Positions 22,016 through 34,365 of a DNA stretch of 37,140 bases are shown here, piece after piece. Under the pieces are notes generated by a model that was not told where the DNA came from, made no database searches, and was given only the letters and a program-made list of their open reading frames with translations. The stretch covers positions 1 to 37,140 of the forward strand of contig LSSK01001651.1 of NCBI GenBank assembly GCA_001969505.1, in the 5' to 3' direction. Made by a program: the position numbers and the translations under genes. How positions within the stretch are numbered: the first letter of the stretch is position 1; every line of letters begins with the position of its first letter. The DNA comes from Zancudomyces culisetae (taxonomy: Eukaryota; Kickxellomycota; Harpellomycetes; Harpellales; Legeriomycetaceae).

Positions 22016-25000
22016 ATGAAAGCACACCTAACACAAATTCCAAAAAGCACCATTTACAAATTGTGCTCAGGCCAAGTCATAATAGATATTGGAACAGCGA
22101 TTAAAGAGATTATTGAGAATAGTCTCGATGCAGGAGCGAATGTAGTAGGTAAGGAGGGCGAATTGTCACTATTTCGTACCAGTAATAGGCTATAAAAACA
22201 ACCTTTTTGTTTTCACATTACAAATACTTGACACTGTTTGATACGAGGTATTCGAAAAATCGGGCAGTTTATCACAACTTTTATGGAAAATAAAATAGAG
22301 GTAAAAATTAAAAACTATGGGCTAGAAAGTATAATCATAACAGACAACGGTAGTGGAATAGAAAGCGAGAACTTTGAAGCACTATGTAAGGATATTTTAA
22401 CGATACTCAAAGAAAAGAGCAATCTTAAATTTATTTGCTGGCAGCTTCGCTGTTTCCACTATAAATGCTTACAAAAAAGTACACGTATACGATAACACGA
22501 AGTGTGTATCCTAACTGTATAGGTCGAAAGAATTGGACTTCAAAGCTGGAGGCATTTGAAGACTTGACAAGAATAGGCTCATTTGGGTTCAGAGGCGAAG
22601 CGTTGAGTTCGCTGTGCTCTGTTGCATCGGTCACAGTAATTACTGCTACAGAAGATACCAAACCCATGGGTGCAATGTTGGAATATGATGAAAAGGGCGA
22701 GTTGAAATCACAAAAGCCGATAGCAAGAGAGGTAAGATTAATTTAGGTTGGGTTAACATCAAAGTAGTAAACCATGTTTAATTTGATTGGGTTTATTTCT
22801 GCCTTTTGTTTTAACCATTATTTTTATTTTCAAGCCAATAATTAATGCAAGTATATGTTCATATATATGTGTTATGTATGTGTATGTGTATGAATATGTG
22901 TAATAGAGGGGAACAACAGTTATCCTTCGAAATCTATTTAAAAACTGGCCGGTTAGATACCAAGAATTTAAAAGAAACCACAAAAAAGATTTTGCAAAGT
23001 GTATATGGCAGGTTGAGCAATACGCAATCATTTCTGACGGTCTACAGATATCGCTATACAATCAGACCAACAACAGGTATTGTTATTATTCTCGTTGATA
23101 TCACACTTAGGCTTAGTTATATTTGTCATTCTAAGAAGTGTCATGTTTCACGCTATGTATCTTGCAATATTTTGTGTTTATATTTACCATACGAAATGTA
23201 TACATTCAAGTTACAAGTCTATGGTTTTATTATTTTAGTGGATTGGGTCTGATATTGCGGACGCAAAAAACCAGTACCATGTTGGAAAAGATCAATTCTT
23301 TATTTGGAAAAGGGATAAGAGATAAAATGCTTGAAATAAACGAATTCACAGAAGATAAAGAAAGGTATGGATACATCCTGGTGTAAAAGAAAAAAAAATC
23401 TACACACTCCCCCTGTGGTGTATAACTTCTAGCAGAGAATCTAACTTCATTGATGTACTTCTAAACCCATCATAGAGCTGGGATAAGGTTTGAATTCAAT
23501 GGATATATAAGCAGCCCAGTGCCAGGCTGTGGTCGAAGCAGCTCAGATAAGCAATATTTGTATTTGAATGGAAAACCATGCGAAATACCAAAGGTAAGAT
23601 GACACTTTGGCTTATTTTGTGTATATATCTGGGTTCTCTGAACTTTTAAACTTTATTTGCCGTTTTTGGTTTTGTTTTAAAATAGATGAAGCGAGTAATG
23701 AACGAAGTTTACAGAGAATACAATCCTGTGCAGTACCCGATGGCCATCTTGAACATCAAATTAAATCCAGGTAACAACCTATAGAAAAAAGACGAATACT
23801 CAAAAAAAATAAAATAAGATATAAGAATGTGGGTTAATAATATGACTTTATGTGTTGCTAGGTACTGTTGATTTCAACGTTAGTCCTGATAAACGGAGTG
23901 TATTTATTCAGTATGAACAAGAACTTGCGGATATATTACATGTAAGTTCAGCAATAATATCTACTAATACAAGTCAATAACTTGGAAATTAAGTTGGTGT
24001 TGAAGTTGTAAACTTGTAAACTTGTAAACTTGTGAAAAATCAGTATATTGATAAATACCAACCCGAATAGGATGTGTTGAAAAAAGCATTTATACCTACA
24101 AAGGCATCGATTTCCCTTAGTACTACACAAGCGCTCAATAAACAGCTTTCGGTGATGGAGTTTATACCCACTTCAAAGGAGTTACAACCAAATAACACAG
24201 TTCAGGTCGATGAACAGGAGAAAATCGCTGGATTACAAGGTGACCAACAAAGAGTTAGCAAAAACATAGAAAAAGTGAATGTACCTGACAGTGGACAACC
24301 AAATAATAGTGAACGTGCAAGGGATGGTACAAGCACAAAAGAAAGCAATGCAGTACCCGATTTGGGATCTAGTGTGAACCACGGCAACATGATGCAAACT
24401 TCACCCATAAGAAATAGCGCAGTCCAAAACGAAGCGAATAGCAGTGGCTACAACGCGACGTTGCGTGATTTTGTAACAGTGGATGAACCCAGACCAACAA
24501 GGGTTCCGATTCGCGATAATGAGGTACAGAACCAGACAAAACGTATAGAACAGGACATACGAGGTACACCTGAGGGTAGTGCTCATAAATCAATGGTAAA
24601 TCTCGATGTGCGCTCAAAAACTAATCCATTCAGGTCACCAGCGACACCAGATGTGAAAGCTGCTAGTGATACGCCTAAAAAAGTACCACTTCCGGCAACA
24701 CGATGTTTATGTTTAAACAGAAGCCTAACAGCAACAGTAAGTATGTCTGAAATAGTTGAAGGCGTGCTAAATCATGGAAACCAGATGGATCTTGATTCAG
24801 ATTTTGTACTAGGCGGGGATGGGGATAAAGATGGGGATAAAGATACGACCGGTTCTCTGGGCGTGGCTGGGGTCAAGAACTTGGATAATGATAGCGCAGC
24901 ATTATCATTGAGTACGATACTCAAAAAAGAAGATTTTGGGAGAATGCAGGTAGTTGGACAATTTAACCTAGGATTTGTTGTGGCAAAACTGGATGACGAC

Positions 25001-26080
25001 TTGTTTATTGTAGACCAACATGCCTCAGACGAAAAAAGCAATTTTGAAGAACTTCAGTTGAAATCTGTTATTTCATCACAACCACTTATAAGGTAAGTTT
25101 TTAATAGTCTTATTGTTAGACTTGTTTATGATGATTTGTATTTTTGAAGGATAAAAGTGGGGAGGGAGGGGGGGGGAAGATGGAAAAAAAATAATAATAA
25201 TAAATTAAAAATTAAAAAAGGATACTAAACAGATCATTTTATGAATAACATGGGAAAATAGACCCTTAAATCTTGAACTGAGTATTGCGGATGAACAGAC
25301 AGCGTTTGAACATCAAGACTTGCTTGCAAAAAACGGATTTTTGATAAAGGAAAATCACGAAGCAACACCAGGAAATCGGATACAATTATTGAGCCAGCCC
25401 ATTATTGGTAACGTTATATTCAGTGCCGAAGGTAAATACCGATATTAAATAGAGGGGGGAGAATCAGTTTATCCTTACTTTTTCCTTTTCCTTTTTCTTG
25501 ACTTGATTGAAAAAAATAGCATTGTTATATTGTATAAATAAGCGTGGTGGTTAAAATACAATATAAAGTTTTTTTTTGACAAGTGGATATTATAATTGAT
25601 GAACACAAAAAAAAGTATATGTATATATAATGATTAATTACTAATGATTAATGGCGTTAATATTGGTGGTGGATTATAGACTTTAAAGAGTTGTTATTAA
25701 AAATCCAACATAATCCTTCAGAATCTACGAGATGTTCCAGGGCAAGAAGGGTGTTTGCTTCAAGGGCATGTAGGAAATCAATAATGATTGGGGATGGTTT
25801 AAACCACGGACAAATGAAAAAGGTAATTATATTTTAGTATGTGTTTTATACTTTGGAGAATAGAGTTAGATTATGGGGGGGGGGTTGTACTACATGTATT
25901 ATAGCTGGGTTTTAAGTTTTGGGTATTGGGTTTTATGAATAGATTCTTTCCAGGCTCGGTGAATTGAAACATCCTTGGAACTGTCCACATGGTAGACCCA
26001 CACTAAGGCATCTACATAGGATTGAGTGCCCGAATCCATCATCACGAAAGTTTAAGTGGAACGGTTCTATATTTTCGTAG
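22016..26080 (+). CDS. PMS1: MutL homologue, Pms1 (orthologue of human PMS2)
   Basis: Mismatch-repair endonuclease subunit, partner of Mlh1 in MutL-alpha, nuclear. Twelve exons: 22016-22148, 22299-22385, 22523-22731, 22907-23076, 23239-23364, 23476-23593, 23686-23770, 23862-23941, 24071-25092, 25262-25431, 25680-25822 and 25943-26080. All introns are GT-AG and the phases close exactly (2481 nt, 826 residues). GHKL ATPase motifs: [12 protein letters not shown] with catalytic E31 and N35, DNGSGI at 60-65, GFRGEALSS at 95-103 and GTTV at 145-148. Exon 9 holds a long, variable Ser/Asn-rich linker. The C-terminus has the metal-binding DQHA-x2-E motif at about 651, FASRACRKS at 759-767 and CPHGRP at 795-800, so the nuclease looks intact. 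The tail runs about 26 residues past CPHGRP, ending [10 protein letters not shown]. The gene appears fully functional. Confidence 0.96.
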
Positions 26081-27514
26081 TCTTTTTTTTTCTTTCTGTC
26101 TTTTATAGTTTAGTAGAGGTGTTTTTCCACCTAAAACCAAAACATTTCCAATGAATGCATTGATTTTTTAGTCGTGAGTAAAAAGAAAAGAGAAAAAAAG
26201 AAAGAACAAGTTTGAATGAATGAATGAGACCGGCGAACGGGTTACTTTATCAAGTTGTAGGCTATGATAATCTGCCGAGTAGTAATATAGAGAGTATATA
26301 TAGTAGCTAAATTGTATTTAAAAGATTTGGCTTTTCTTCAGGTTAAATAGTTTTAGATTATTGAGATTATAAAAATATTTGGAGAATAAATTTTTTTGTT
26401 TTATGGGTAATTAGCTCTTTAATTTATAATGAGATCAAAAATGTCAATGAAAAATGGGAATAATGGTAAATCGATGGATTGATGAACTGAGGAATTGGTG
26501 GATTGTGAAAATGGGAGGGAGGGGGAAGGTATGGATGTAATATTTACAAACAACAAGTGAGATAGAAAGATGGGGGTGGAGGTGGGGGTGAAGACTGTTT
26601 CATTGTATTTGGATTAATCTAAACTAAACTAAACTAAACTAAATGAAATGTTAAAAACTAGTTTGATCTTTATTTTATTTTGGGACAAGATTAATCAAAT
26701 AGATAATCATAATACATCAATCTTGCCAGTGTAATTTCAAGAGATGGTTTATCAAAAATCAGCAAGTTTAATCAGATAAACAAAAAAAGCGATTGTACTC
26801 CTTGTATATAATTTACAAGAGACTTTGAAACAAATCACGAAATAAATATTTTTATATTACTTTATTTTATACTATTTTATTAGATAAAGAAAAACCTATT
26901 AACGTTAATAATACCAAATATTTTTAATTTTTTGATTTTACAGCTGTTGAAAATTCACAGTTATTTCATTGATTATTTAGTCATTTAATCTTTATGCAAA
27001 AAAAATATGTATGTATAAAAAAACTATTTAAAATTATTGTGAAAAAAATTTTTTTTTCATATTAATTTTTAATTGAACAAGTTGAAGTATTATGTAATCA
27101 ACAAAAAAATAGATATAAAATAAATCAAAATGAAATAAAATAAAATAGAAAAATGTATAGTAGCATTTAAAATCGCGAATGGCACCTGCATTAACAAAAT
27201 CAATTTGTTGGTAATGTTTTTATTATACATTTATTATTTTCAAAATACAATTATAAAATAGTTTGTAAATCATGAAATTTATTTTCCAATTTGTACATAC
27301 AAATTGTATATACAATTTTATTATTATTATTATTTAGCGAGACAAATTAAAGTATTATACTTGTAAAACGTTTAGTTTGTATAATAGTAATAGCAATATT
27401 GGAAAAAAAAAGTGAAAAAGAATTACATACAAAGTAATATAGAAAGATAGAGAATCTAGAAAATTAGAATACTAGAAAGAGAAATAGAAAGAGAGTGAAA
27501 AAAAAGGGGCAGAA
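26081..27514. other. AT-rich intergenic region with pentanucleotide repeat
   Basis: About 1.4 kb between the MutL 3' end and the BRWD start. It contains five perfect copies of CTAAA (26619-26643), a G-rich tract around 26513-26590 and very AT-rich DNA from 26800 to 27500. No coding frame was seen; it should include the MutL terminator and the BRWD promoter. Confidence 0.6.
26619..26643. repeat. (CTAAA)5 microsatellite
   Basis: Five perfect tandem copies of the pentamer in the intergenic region downstream of the MutL gene. Confidence 0.95.
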
Positions 27515-30500
27515 ATGCTGGAAAATAAAAATGTATCGATAGATTCACAACTGTCTATACAGGATAAAGGTAAGTGTTACTGGGGTTAGAATCCAATTCC
27601 CATTCTCATTCTCATATGTATATTATGCCTTCTAGATGGATTTAAATGGTACAAACTAACAATTTATTTTTTGTATATTCCTAACACTTGTAGAGGTAAA
27701 TACCAGAATAACATTTAGAATTTTAAATGTCCGCACATTGGTGAATTAGTAAAAATGACTAGTACAAACAAAGTCATTTTTACTTTCTCTTTCTCTTTCT
27801 TTTATTATTTTTTTCATATTTAAAAAAGAAGCAGGGGAGTGGGGAGGGAAGGGGATTGTTGATTTATTTTTCTTTTTTTCAATGCTGGAAAATTACATTT
27901 TGATCAAAGGTACTAAAAGGGGATAAATTGCATAAATGTGATTAGATGTACTTTGAAGTATCACAACTTTTGAAAAATGGACCGTTTAGAGAGCTAGGAA
28001 AGGAAATGAAGAGAATCCTTGAAGAAAATAAAGGATTGTTGCCAGAAAGATACAGTTGGGAAGGAGAGCGAATGGTTAGGGAGTATGAAGAGTTGGTAAG
28101 TAATCTAGGAGAAAACGTTAGTATGGATTTATCAATGGGAGGGAGACTATTAGAAAAAGAAGGCTTTTAAAAATAAAAATAAATATGAAAATGTAAAAAA
28201 TGTAAATAATGTAGGAGAGGGAGAAGGAGGCAAAGAAGAAAAGAGACGAGAAAAACAAATTGGGGAAACGAATAATGCGGCTTGGCAGTGAACGGAGTTT
28301 ACTTCGAAATGTATATAGACAACGGACAGAGTTGCGGGCAGAGAGTTTACGGGAGGGGAGATTGCCAGTGGAGATAATATCGGGGTTCAAGCGGTTGGTA
28401 CGGTGCCATGGGCATAAATTTCCGACGTTTTGTGCGATGTTTGATAGAAATGGACAGCGGATGATTACAGGGAGCGATGATTATTTGGTGAAGACATGGT
28501 GTACAAAGACGGGATATTTGATTCATACGTTTCGGGGGCATAAGGATGTGATTTCGGACATTGCACTGAATCAAGAAAACACATTGTTGGCATCAGGATC
28601 GAGTGATGGGACGGTACGGATATGGAATCTGCAAACGGGCAAGCCAGAAAGTGTGCTAACGGGAAGTATAGGTTCAGGAGCAGTAAGTTGATACATTGAT
28701 TAGTTAATTCGTTAAATAAATCTATAAATAAATAAATACATAATGAAAAAAATGGGGGAAAAAATGGAAATAGAAAAAGGGAATTACAGCGGTAGTATTT
28801 TCACCAGCACCAGTGGGGGAAATAAGATATTTGGCAGCGACAAGTGAAGATGGATTTTGTAGATTATACAAGTGGGAGCGAGAGACAAACAAGTTCAATA
28901 CACGGGCAGTGGAGATAGAGGCGAAGATGGGGCCACGCGACAGTATCAGTAGTATGACAATTAACAATACAGGGTCGACAATGGCACTAGCTACGAAGAG
29001 TGGGTATATATTTTTGGTGACGTTTATAGCAGAGGCTAAGGAGCAAATGTTATTGGCGTCGTTGGCAGGAGAGGAGAACCAAATGAAGAAGCGAGGAGGA
29101 AGAGGAGTGGATCAAATAGAGTGGGGAGGGCCACAGGTGTTTAGTGTGTTTCCGGGGCATTCACACAACATTTCAACATTGATATACTCGAACGACGGGA
29201 GAAGACTATTGTCGGGGTCAGCTGATGGGTCGGCGTATATTTGGGAGTTTGATTTGGCAGGCAAAGTGAAGCGGCGGATATTGTTGGATGTAGGCGACAA
29301 TTATTGTCCTCTGAACAACGAGGCAAACAACTTGCCACATATCTCGGGGTCGACAGAAGTAGAGATTGGTACAGGAACAATAGTAGAAAAGGCGGTGGAG
29401 GCCAACCAGATAACGTGGACAGTTGATGACAAGATGGTGCTTGTGAGCAACAGTGTCGGCGTGGTGGCGGGGTTTGACGCGGAAACAGGGAGGTTAAGGT
29501 GGAAGGCTCGAGAGCATAAGAAGCAGGAGATATACGTGTTGGTTGCACATCCAACCGATAACCGTATAGCTGTTTCGGGGGGCTACGACGGGCAAGTTGT
29601 GGTTTGGGATGTAGTAAAGGGTGTGGCTTTGCACCGGATGGAGATTGGAGAGCAAATCTTTGATGGACGTTTTTCTGATGACGGTCGATACTTTGTGGTG
29701 GCGGGTGAAGAAGGGATTGCGTATTTGTTTGGGTATATCGATGACCAGCGCCAATACACCGATGCCAATATGATGCCTGAGCAAATGTTTCCAGCCGACT
29801 ATAACCAGACTGTAATGGATTCCAACTACTTTGTGGTCGATGAAATTACCCAGCTTCCTCCTCATCTGATGGACCACGGACTGTTACAGGACTTTGATGG
29901 CCGTCAATTCCGTATGCAGAAGGGTCCGAAGTTTGGCATGGATCTTGAAATTGGTCTTTCCAGCTGTTCGAGATTATATGCCGAAAATATTGACCGCCTT
30001 GAGCATCTCAAACATGAAATTGTAGCATCGTCTTCTCTAAAGGCTGCCGTTAAGACTTGTGATGCGCTAGTAAAGGTTTTGCGGGGAACTCGTCGTGTGC
30101 GAACCGGCAACAACCGGTTAGCAACAGTAGGTGCAGGTGCAGGAACAGGAACAAGTACAGGAGGAATGGGATTGGGAGTGGGAGTGGGGACAGCTGGGTC
30201 AGCTAGAGATTCAGGGCGGCAAACCCGTACAGTTTCGGAGACAGTAGGTGAAGAGCAACCAGTTGATGCTGGAGTGTTGGTTTTGGATGATGCAAATGAC
30301 GAGGATTATACGACAGATGGAGGTGACGATGATGACGATGATGATGACATGGTTGTTGACGATGATGATGTTGCAATGTTTAGATATTCTGCCATGTACG
30401 ATTCTGATTATAGTACAAACAACAATTACTCTCGATCCAATTTCTCTTCATCTTCTACCAATACTAGATCTCAACGTCGTATTCGAACCAGAGCTCGTGC

Positions 30501-31018
30501 TGAAGCTCAACAACCCACCACCACCACCACTACTACTATTCATTCAAGTAGTGATGATGATGCTGAGTATCGCTTACGTACAACTACCTCTCGTTCCAAC
30601 CGTTCCAATCGATCCAATCGATCCAATCGATCCAATCGATCCAATCGTCGTTCTGTCAATAATCGTAATTCTTTTGATTCTCGTCGTGATCCCGAAACTA
30701 GACGTAATGTATATGAAAATTTACGAAGAATTCGTCAAACCAGAACGGGTAGAAATGATCATCTTTATGCTTCTACTTCTCATTCTACATCCAATTCCAA
30801 TTCCAATTCCAACTCCCATGCATATTCCCACTCTAATTCTACTTCTTCAAATACACCTCATATAACTACAAGAGCTGCTACTCGTGCTGCTGCTGCTACC
30901 CGTGCTTCTACTTCTACTTCTACTTCTTCAAATTTACAACCGGCTACTATTACTACAAGATCTGGAAGAGTTGTAAAGTTATCTCGTAGATTATCTACTA
31001 GTCCTGAAAGATCTCATG

Positions 31019-31055
<37 letters not shown>

Positions 31056-33159
31056 GCCTACTCGTAGATCGTCTCGTCCTCGTCGAAACTATCATATTCA
31101 AGATACTGATGAAGAGCAACAATCCCAATCCCAATCTGATTCTAATTCTGCTTCTGCTTCTGCTTCCGCTACTGACTCTGCTGACTCTGCTTCTGCTGCT
31201 GACTCTGAATCTGAACCTGAACAAAGTTCTAACAACCTGTCCTCCCAAGTTAAAACTCCTTCATCTTTTCCTCTCTTCAATCCTCTACTAGTAGCCAAAA
31301 ACACTCCTGCTCCTCTACTGATTACTGAAAAGCCTCTTCTTTCCATATATATTCCTCAACTAAACGATGAAATCATTTATATATCCAAAGACGATGGACA
31401 ACTAGACCATTTAAAATATGCTCGGGTTAAACAGATCAATTACCTACTAAGTGCATCATCCAAGTCCAATAGAAACTCCAAATCCCACATTGAAATCCAC
31501 CTAACTCTCACCAACACTATTGATATCAGCAACGATTATGACTCTCGCCTAGCCTTTTTCTTATCCAACAACATTCCTTCCAACGATAAATCTTTATCCC
31601 TTGTTGTTGGTCCAGATAATCTTGATCGGTTTGTGCTTTATTCCATTTTTAAATCGAGTATTATGGAACTACTCAATCAGAATTTTGTACTTGCTGACAA
31701 CCAATCCAATTCCCTTTCCATCTATTATCCCTCCTTCTCATCCTCATCCTCATCTTCGTCTTCCGCCCCTTCACCCTCTTTATCGACTTCTTTAAACTCT
31801 GCTTTGGAAAGTTCTGATCATGATACTGATTCAAATACTACTGATCAACTTGCTTGTTGTAGAGAACGTCTTACCTCCTTTATCATTTCTTCCTCTTCTC
31901 TCTCCTCCTCCTCTGACCCCTCTTCTTCTTCTTCTTCTTCAACAAATCTTCTCTTGAAACCATATCACTGTATATCCGCATCTCTTTCCAACAACAACAA
32001 TTCTTCCTCCTCTGATTCCACTACTATTTATCTTTCACTTTGGCATATTTTCAACTCCTCCACCTCACTCCGCAACTCTCTCTCCTCCCAATCGCTAGCT
32101 CCCGATTCCTCTCTTGTTTCCATCCTCAACTCCTTGATAACTTCCAATAACTCTGAATGGTTTATCTACCACGTCGATTTTTCCGATTACCCGGCATATC
32201 TATCTCATGTTGCTCATCCTTCTTCTCTGTGTATGATTAAGGCTCGACTTCTCAACCACTACTATCGCTCATTGGATGCTCTTCACTACGATCTGTCTCT
32301 TATTTACCATAATTCCCTTACTTTTAATGGTATGGATTCCCAAGTTTCTACTTGTGCTGCTTTATTGGTTGCTGAATATACTTCTTTTGTTCAGAATTCT
32401 CCTCTCTTTTCTTCAACTCCTTCATCCAATAATCCCGCCTTTTCCTCTCCTACTTTTTCCTCTCTTTTATCAATTTCTCCCCACAACCCTCCCCATACAA
32501 ATGACAATGCAAACTCTAATAACAATTCATCTCATTTGTCTGTAAAACGTGTACACCTTTCTGTTTCTTCTTCTCTCTCCTCAACCCACTCTTCTCCATC
32601 ATCTCTAACCTCCATTTCCTCTTCTTCCTCTTCCTCTTCTTCTTCCTCTTCGTCTTCTTCATTACAAAATGTTGATCGAAATAAAAATTCAATCTCAGAT
32701 TCCTCTTCAAAAATGCGTCTTCGAAAACGCCCTCCTCCTTCACTCCATGTTTCTCCTCCTCAATCTCAATCTCAATCTCAATCTCCAGCCCCCAAATCCC
32801 ATAACTCAAATCCTTATAATACTAGAAAGAAATCTTCTTCTCCATTACCAATTCAACATGATTCAAAATCACATCTTCATTCCTCTCGTAGTACTAGTCT
32901 CAGTGCTGAACCAACTACAACTATGAACACTAGATCCTCCTCAACAAGCCATAACCAAAATACTACCCATTCTAATGATAGCAATCGCTTATCAAGTGCA
33001 AATACAAATCCAAATACAAGTACAAATACAAGTACTCGTTCTGTAGCCACTAGATCTTCTAATAAACGAAAACGAGTTAATTATATTGACGATACTTCAT
33101 CAGAATTTGAGTATGAAAATGATAACTATGGCGAGGATGATGATGATGATGATGAATAA
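27515..33159 (+). CDS. BRWD: BRWD/PHIP-like WD40-repeat bromodomain protein
   Basis: Chromatin-associated WD40-bromodomain protein, probably nuclear. Proposed exons: 27515-27569, a 2-nt exon 27694-27695, 27946-28095, 28215-28682 and 28774-33159 (1686 residues). The alternative is a start at ATG 27946 (1667 residues). The opening block (MYFEVSQLLKNGP, then LLPERYSWEG and YEEL) matches the BRWD N-terminus. WD repeats run from about residue 140 to 560 (TGSDDYLVKTW, ASGSSDGTVRIW, SGSADGSAYIW, SGGYDGQVVVWD) and are followed by the family landmark EQMFPADYN-DSNYFVVDE-TQ-PPHLM. A segment with DEIIYISKDDG fits the BRWD domain before the bromodomain. One bromodomain is clear (about 1354-1440: DYPAYLSHVAHPSSL-IKARL, LIYHNSLTFN); animal proteins have two. 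Acidic, SNR-repeat, poly-Q and poly-Ser tracts fill the middle and C-terminus. Confidence 0.9.
31021..31056 (+). repeat. CAA-rich trinucleotide tract encoding poly-Gln in BRWD
   Basis: About 12 consecutive CAA/CAG codons (around residue 975 of the product) lie in the disordered linker between the WD40 block and the bromodomain. Other in-frame simple tracts in the same exon are GAT/GAC (30325-30370, poly-Asp), TCCAATCGA-type units (30597-30645, Ser-Asn-Arg) and TCT/TCC (31735-31760 and 32615-32660, poly-Ser). Confidence 0.9.
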
Positions 33160-33615
33160 TTCTCTCTCTTTTTTTTATTATCACTTTTTAGTTTTTTACT
33201 TTTTTTTTTAATACTTTTTTTAGTATTGGGTTACTTTCTTTTGTTTTGTATATCTTTTGTGTATGGATATTTATGGAGAGATTTTCTTTATATTTGTTTA
33301 TTGATTAATTAATGTATGTATGTGTATGTATTGTAAATTGTGATTATTTTGGGTTTTTTTCTCTCACTTATGAATCACCGACTCCTCCTCCTCTTCCGAC
33401 TCCTCCCTTTAACCCAAAATAAATAATAATATTAATAATAATTAAAATGATAACTAATAATGATAACTAGTTAAAATAACTGAATAAATGTAATATGCTA
33501 AATGAACTCGAATTAATGTGTTGTAAATGCAAAATTAAAAAAATAAAAATGTGGAGAGAGAATCTTTCCTCCTCATTATTGTTCTCTCTCTTTCTCTGAT
33601 ATCATGTGAGTTTGC
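33160..33615. other. convergent 3' intergenic region
   Basis: Lies between the BRWD stop (plus) and the stop of the secreted chitin-binding-like gene (minus). It has T-rich and AT-rich runs suited to 3' processing in both directions. No coding signal. Confidence 0.6.
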
Positions 33616-34365
33616 TTAATACCATGGTGATGGGTATCCGCAGTATATGCTCTTGTATCCGTTCTGTACACAGACAGTTCCTGGTCCACAAGGTCTCACA
33701 ATCCATCTGTTGTGGTCGCATTGAAGGTATACACCCTTGTTTTTTCCGATACAGCGGTATGAGTCGCCCCAGCATCTTCCATGTCCCCAACTTCCATTAT
33801 CATATCCTCCATAGTTGTTGTTGTTGTTGTTGTTGTTGTAATCGACATTATAGTTTTGTTGGTTGTTGTTATAGTCATAGTCGTTGTTGTTATCGTAGTT
33901 GTTGTTATCATATTCTCCACGCTTGTAGTACTTTGGGTTTACAATGTGTTTCTCTCTGTGCTTGTGCTCTTCCTTATGTCTATGTCTGTCATTGTGGTGA
34001 GGACGGTGCTTATGGTGGCGGTGCTTATTATCATGGTGGCGGTGCTTATCATCATTTTGTCTGTACTCTCCGCGCTTGTAAACCTCTTTGTTTTCATTTC
34101 CATCATCTCCATCATGTCCATCTTCTTTGTAGTCATTATCTTTTTTGTCGTCATACTTGTCGTCACCATCTTTTTCCTCGTTCTTGTAATCTTGAGCATG
34201 ACCATTATCATATTGTTGAGGTTGATACTCAACCTTGTTTCCATCAGATTCTGGAACATATGATTTTTCCTCCTCTCCTCTCTTGTTGTTTTTAACGGAT
34301 CCTGAGAGTACTGCATTGGTAAATCCAATGAGTGCAAGTACTATTCCTGAATTAACCTTTACCAT
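33616..34365 (-). CDS. secreted protein with Kex2-type KRG sites and C-terminal CBM19-like module
   Basis: Unspliced ORF, 249 residues. Residues 1-22 look like a signal peptide. Lys-Arg-Gly-Glu occurs three times (KR at 28-29, 97-98 and 148-149), twice as YKRGEY, a spacing that suggests Kex2-type cleavage into several pieces. Between sites lie an Asp/Glu/Lys-rich block (about 30-95), a His/Arg/Lys-rich block (about 101-140) and an Asn/Tyr/Asp-rich block (about 151-190). Residues 198-242 form a six-Cys module: C198, C205, C216, then WIVRPCGPGTVC (C226, C232) and C242. This matches the pattern of the CBM19 chitin-binding module found at the end of fungal chitinases. Binding to the cell wall or host chitin is inference. 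The partial gene at 36624 also has a KRG site. Confidence 0.8.
   Translation of the reverse strand: MVKVNSGIVLALIGFTNAVLSGSVKNNKRGEEEKSYVPESDGNKVEYQPQQYDNGHAQDYKNEEKDGDDKYDDKKDNDYKEDGHDGDDGNENKEVYKRGEYRQNDDKHRHHDNKHRHHKHRPHHNDRHRHKEEHKHREKHIVNPKYYKRGEYDNNNYDNNNDYDYNNNQQNYNVDYNNNNNNNNYGGYDNGSWGHGRCWGDSYRCIGKNKGVYLQCDHNRWIVRPCGPGTVCVQNGYKSIYCGYPSPWY

Noticed and set aside
28683-28813. Apparent frame break in BRWD between the WD exons
   Set aside because: The obvious acceptor (ACAG at about 28789) is out of phase, but ATAG ending at 28773 restores the frame and a sensible WD-repeat sequence.
30248-30865. 205-codon frame overlapping BRWD
   Set aside because: Shadow in another frame of low-complexity coding repeats; BRWD reads through the whole region.
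33781-34263. 160-codon plus-strand Val/Ile-rich frame
   Set aside because: It is the antisense of the Asn/Asp/Lys-rich secreted protein, a composition artefact.
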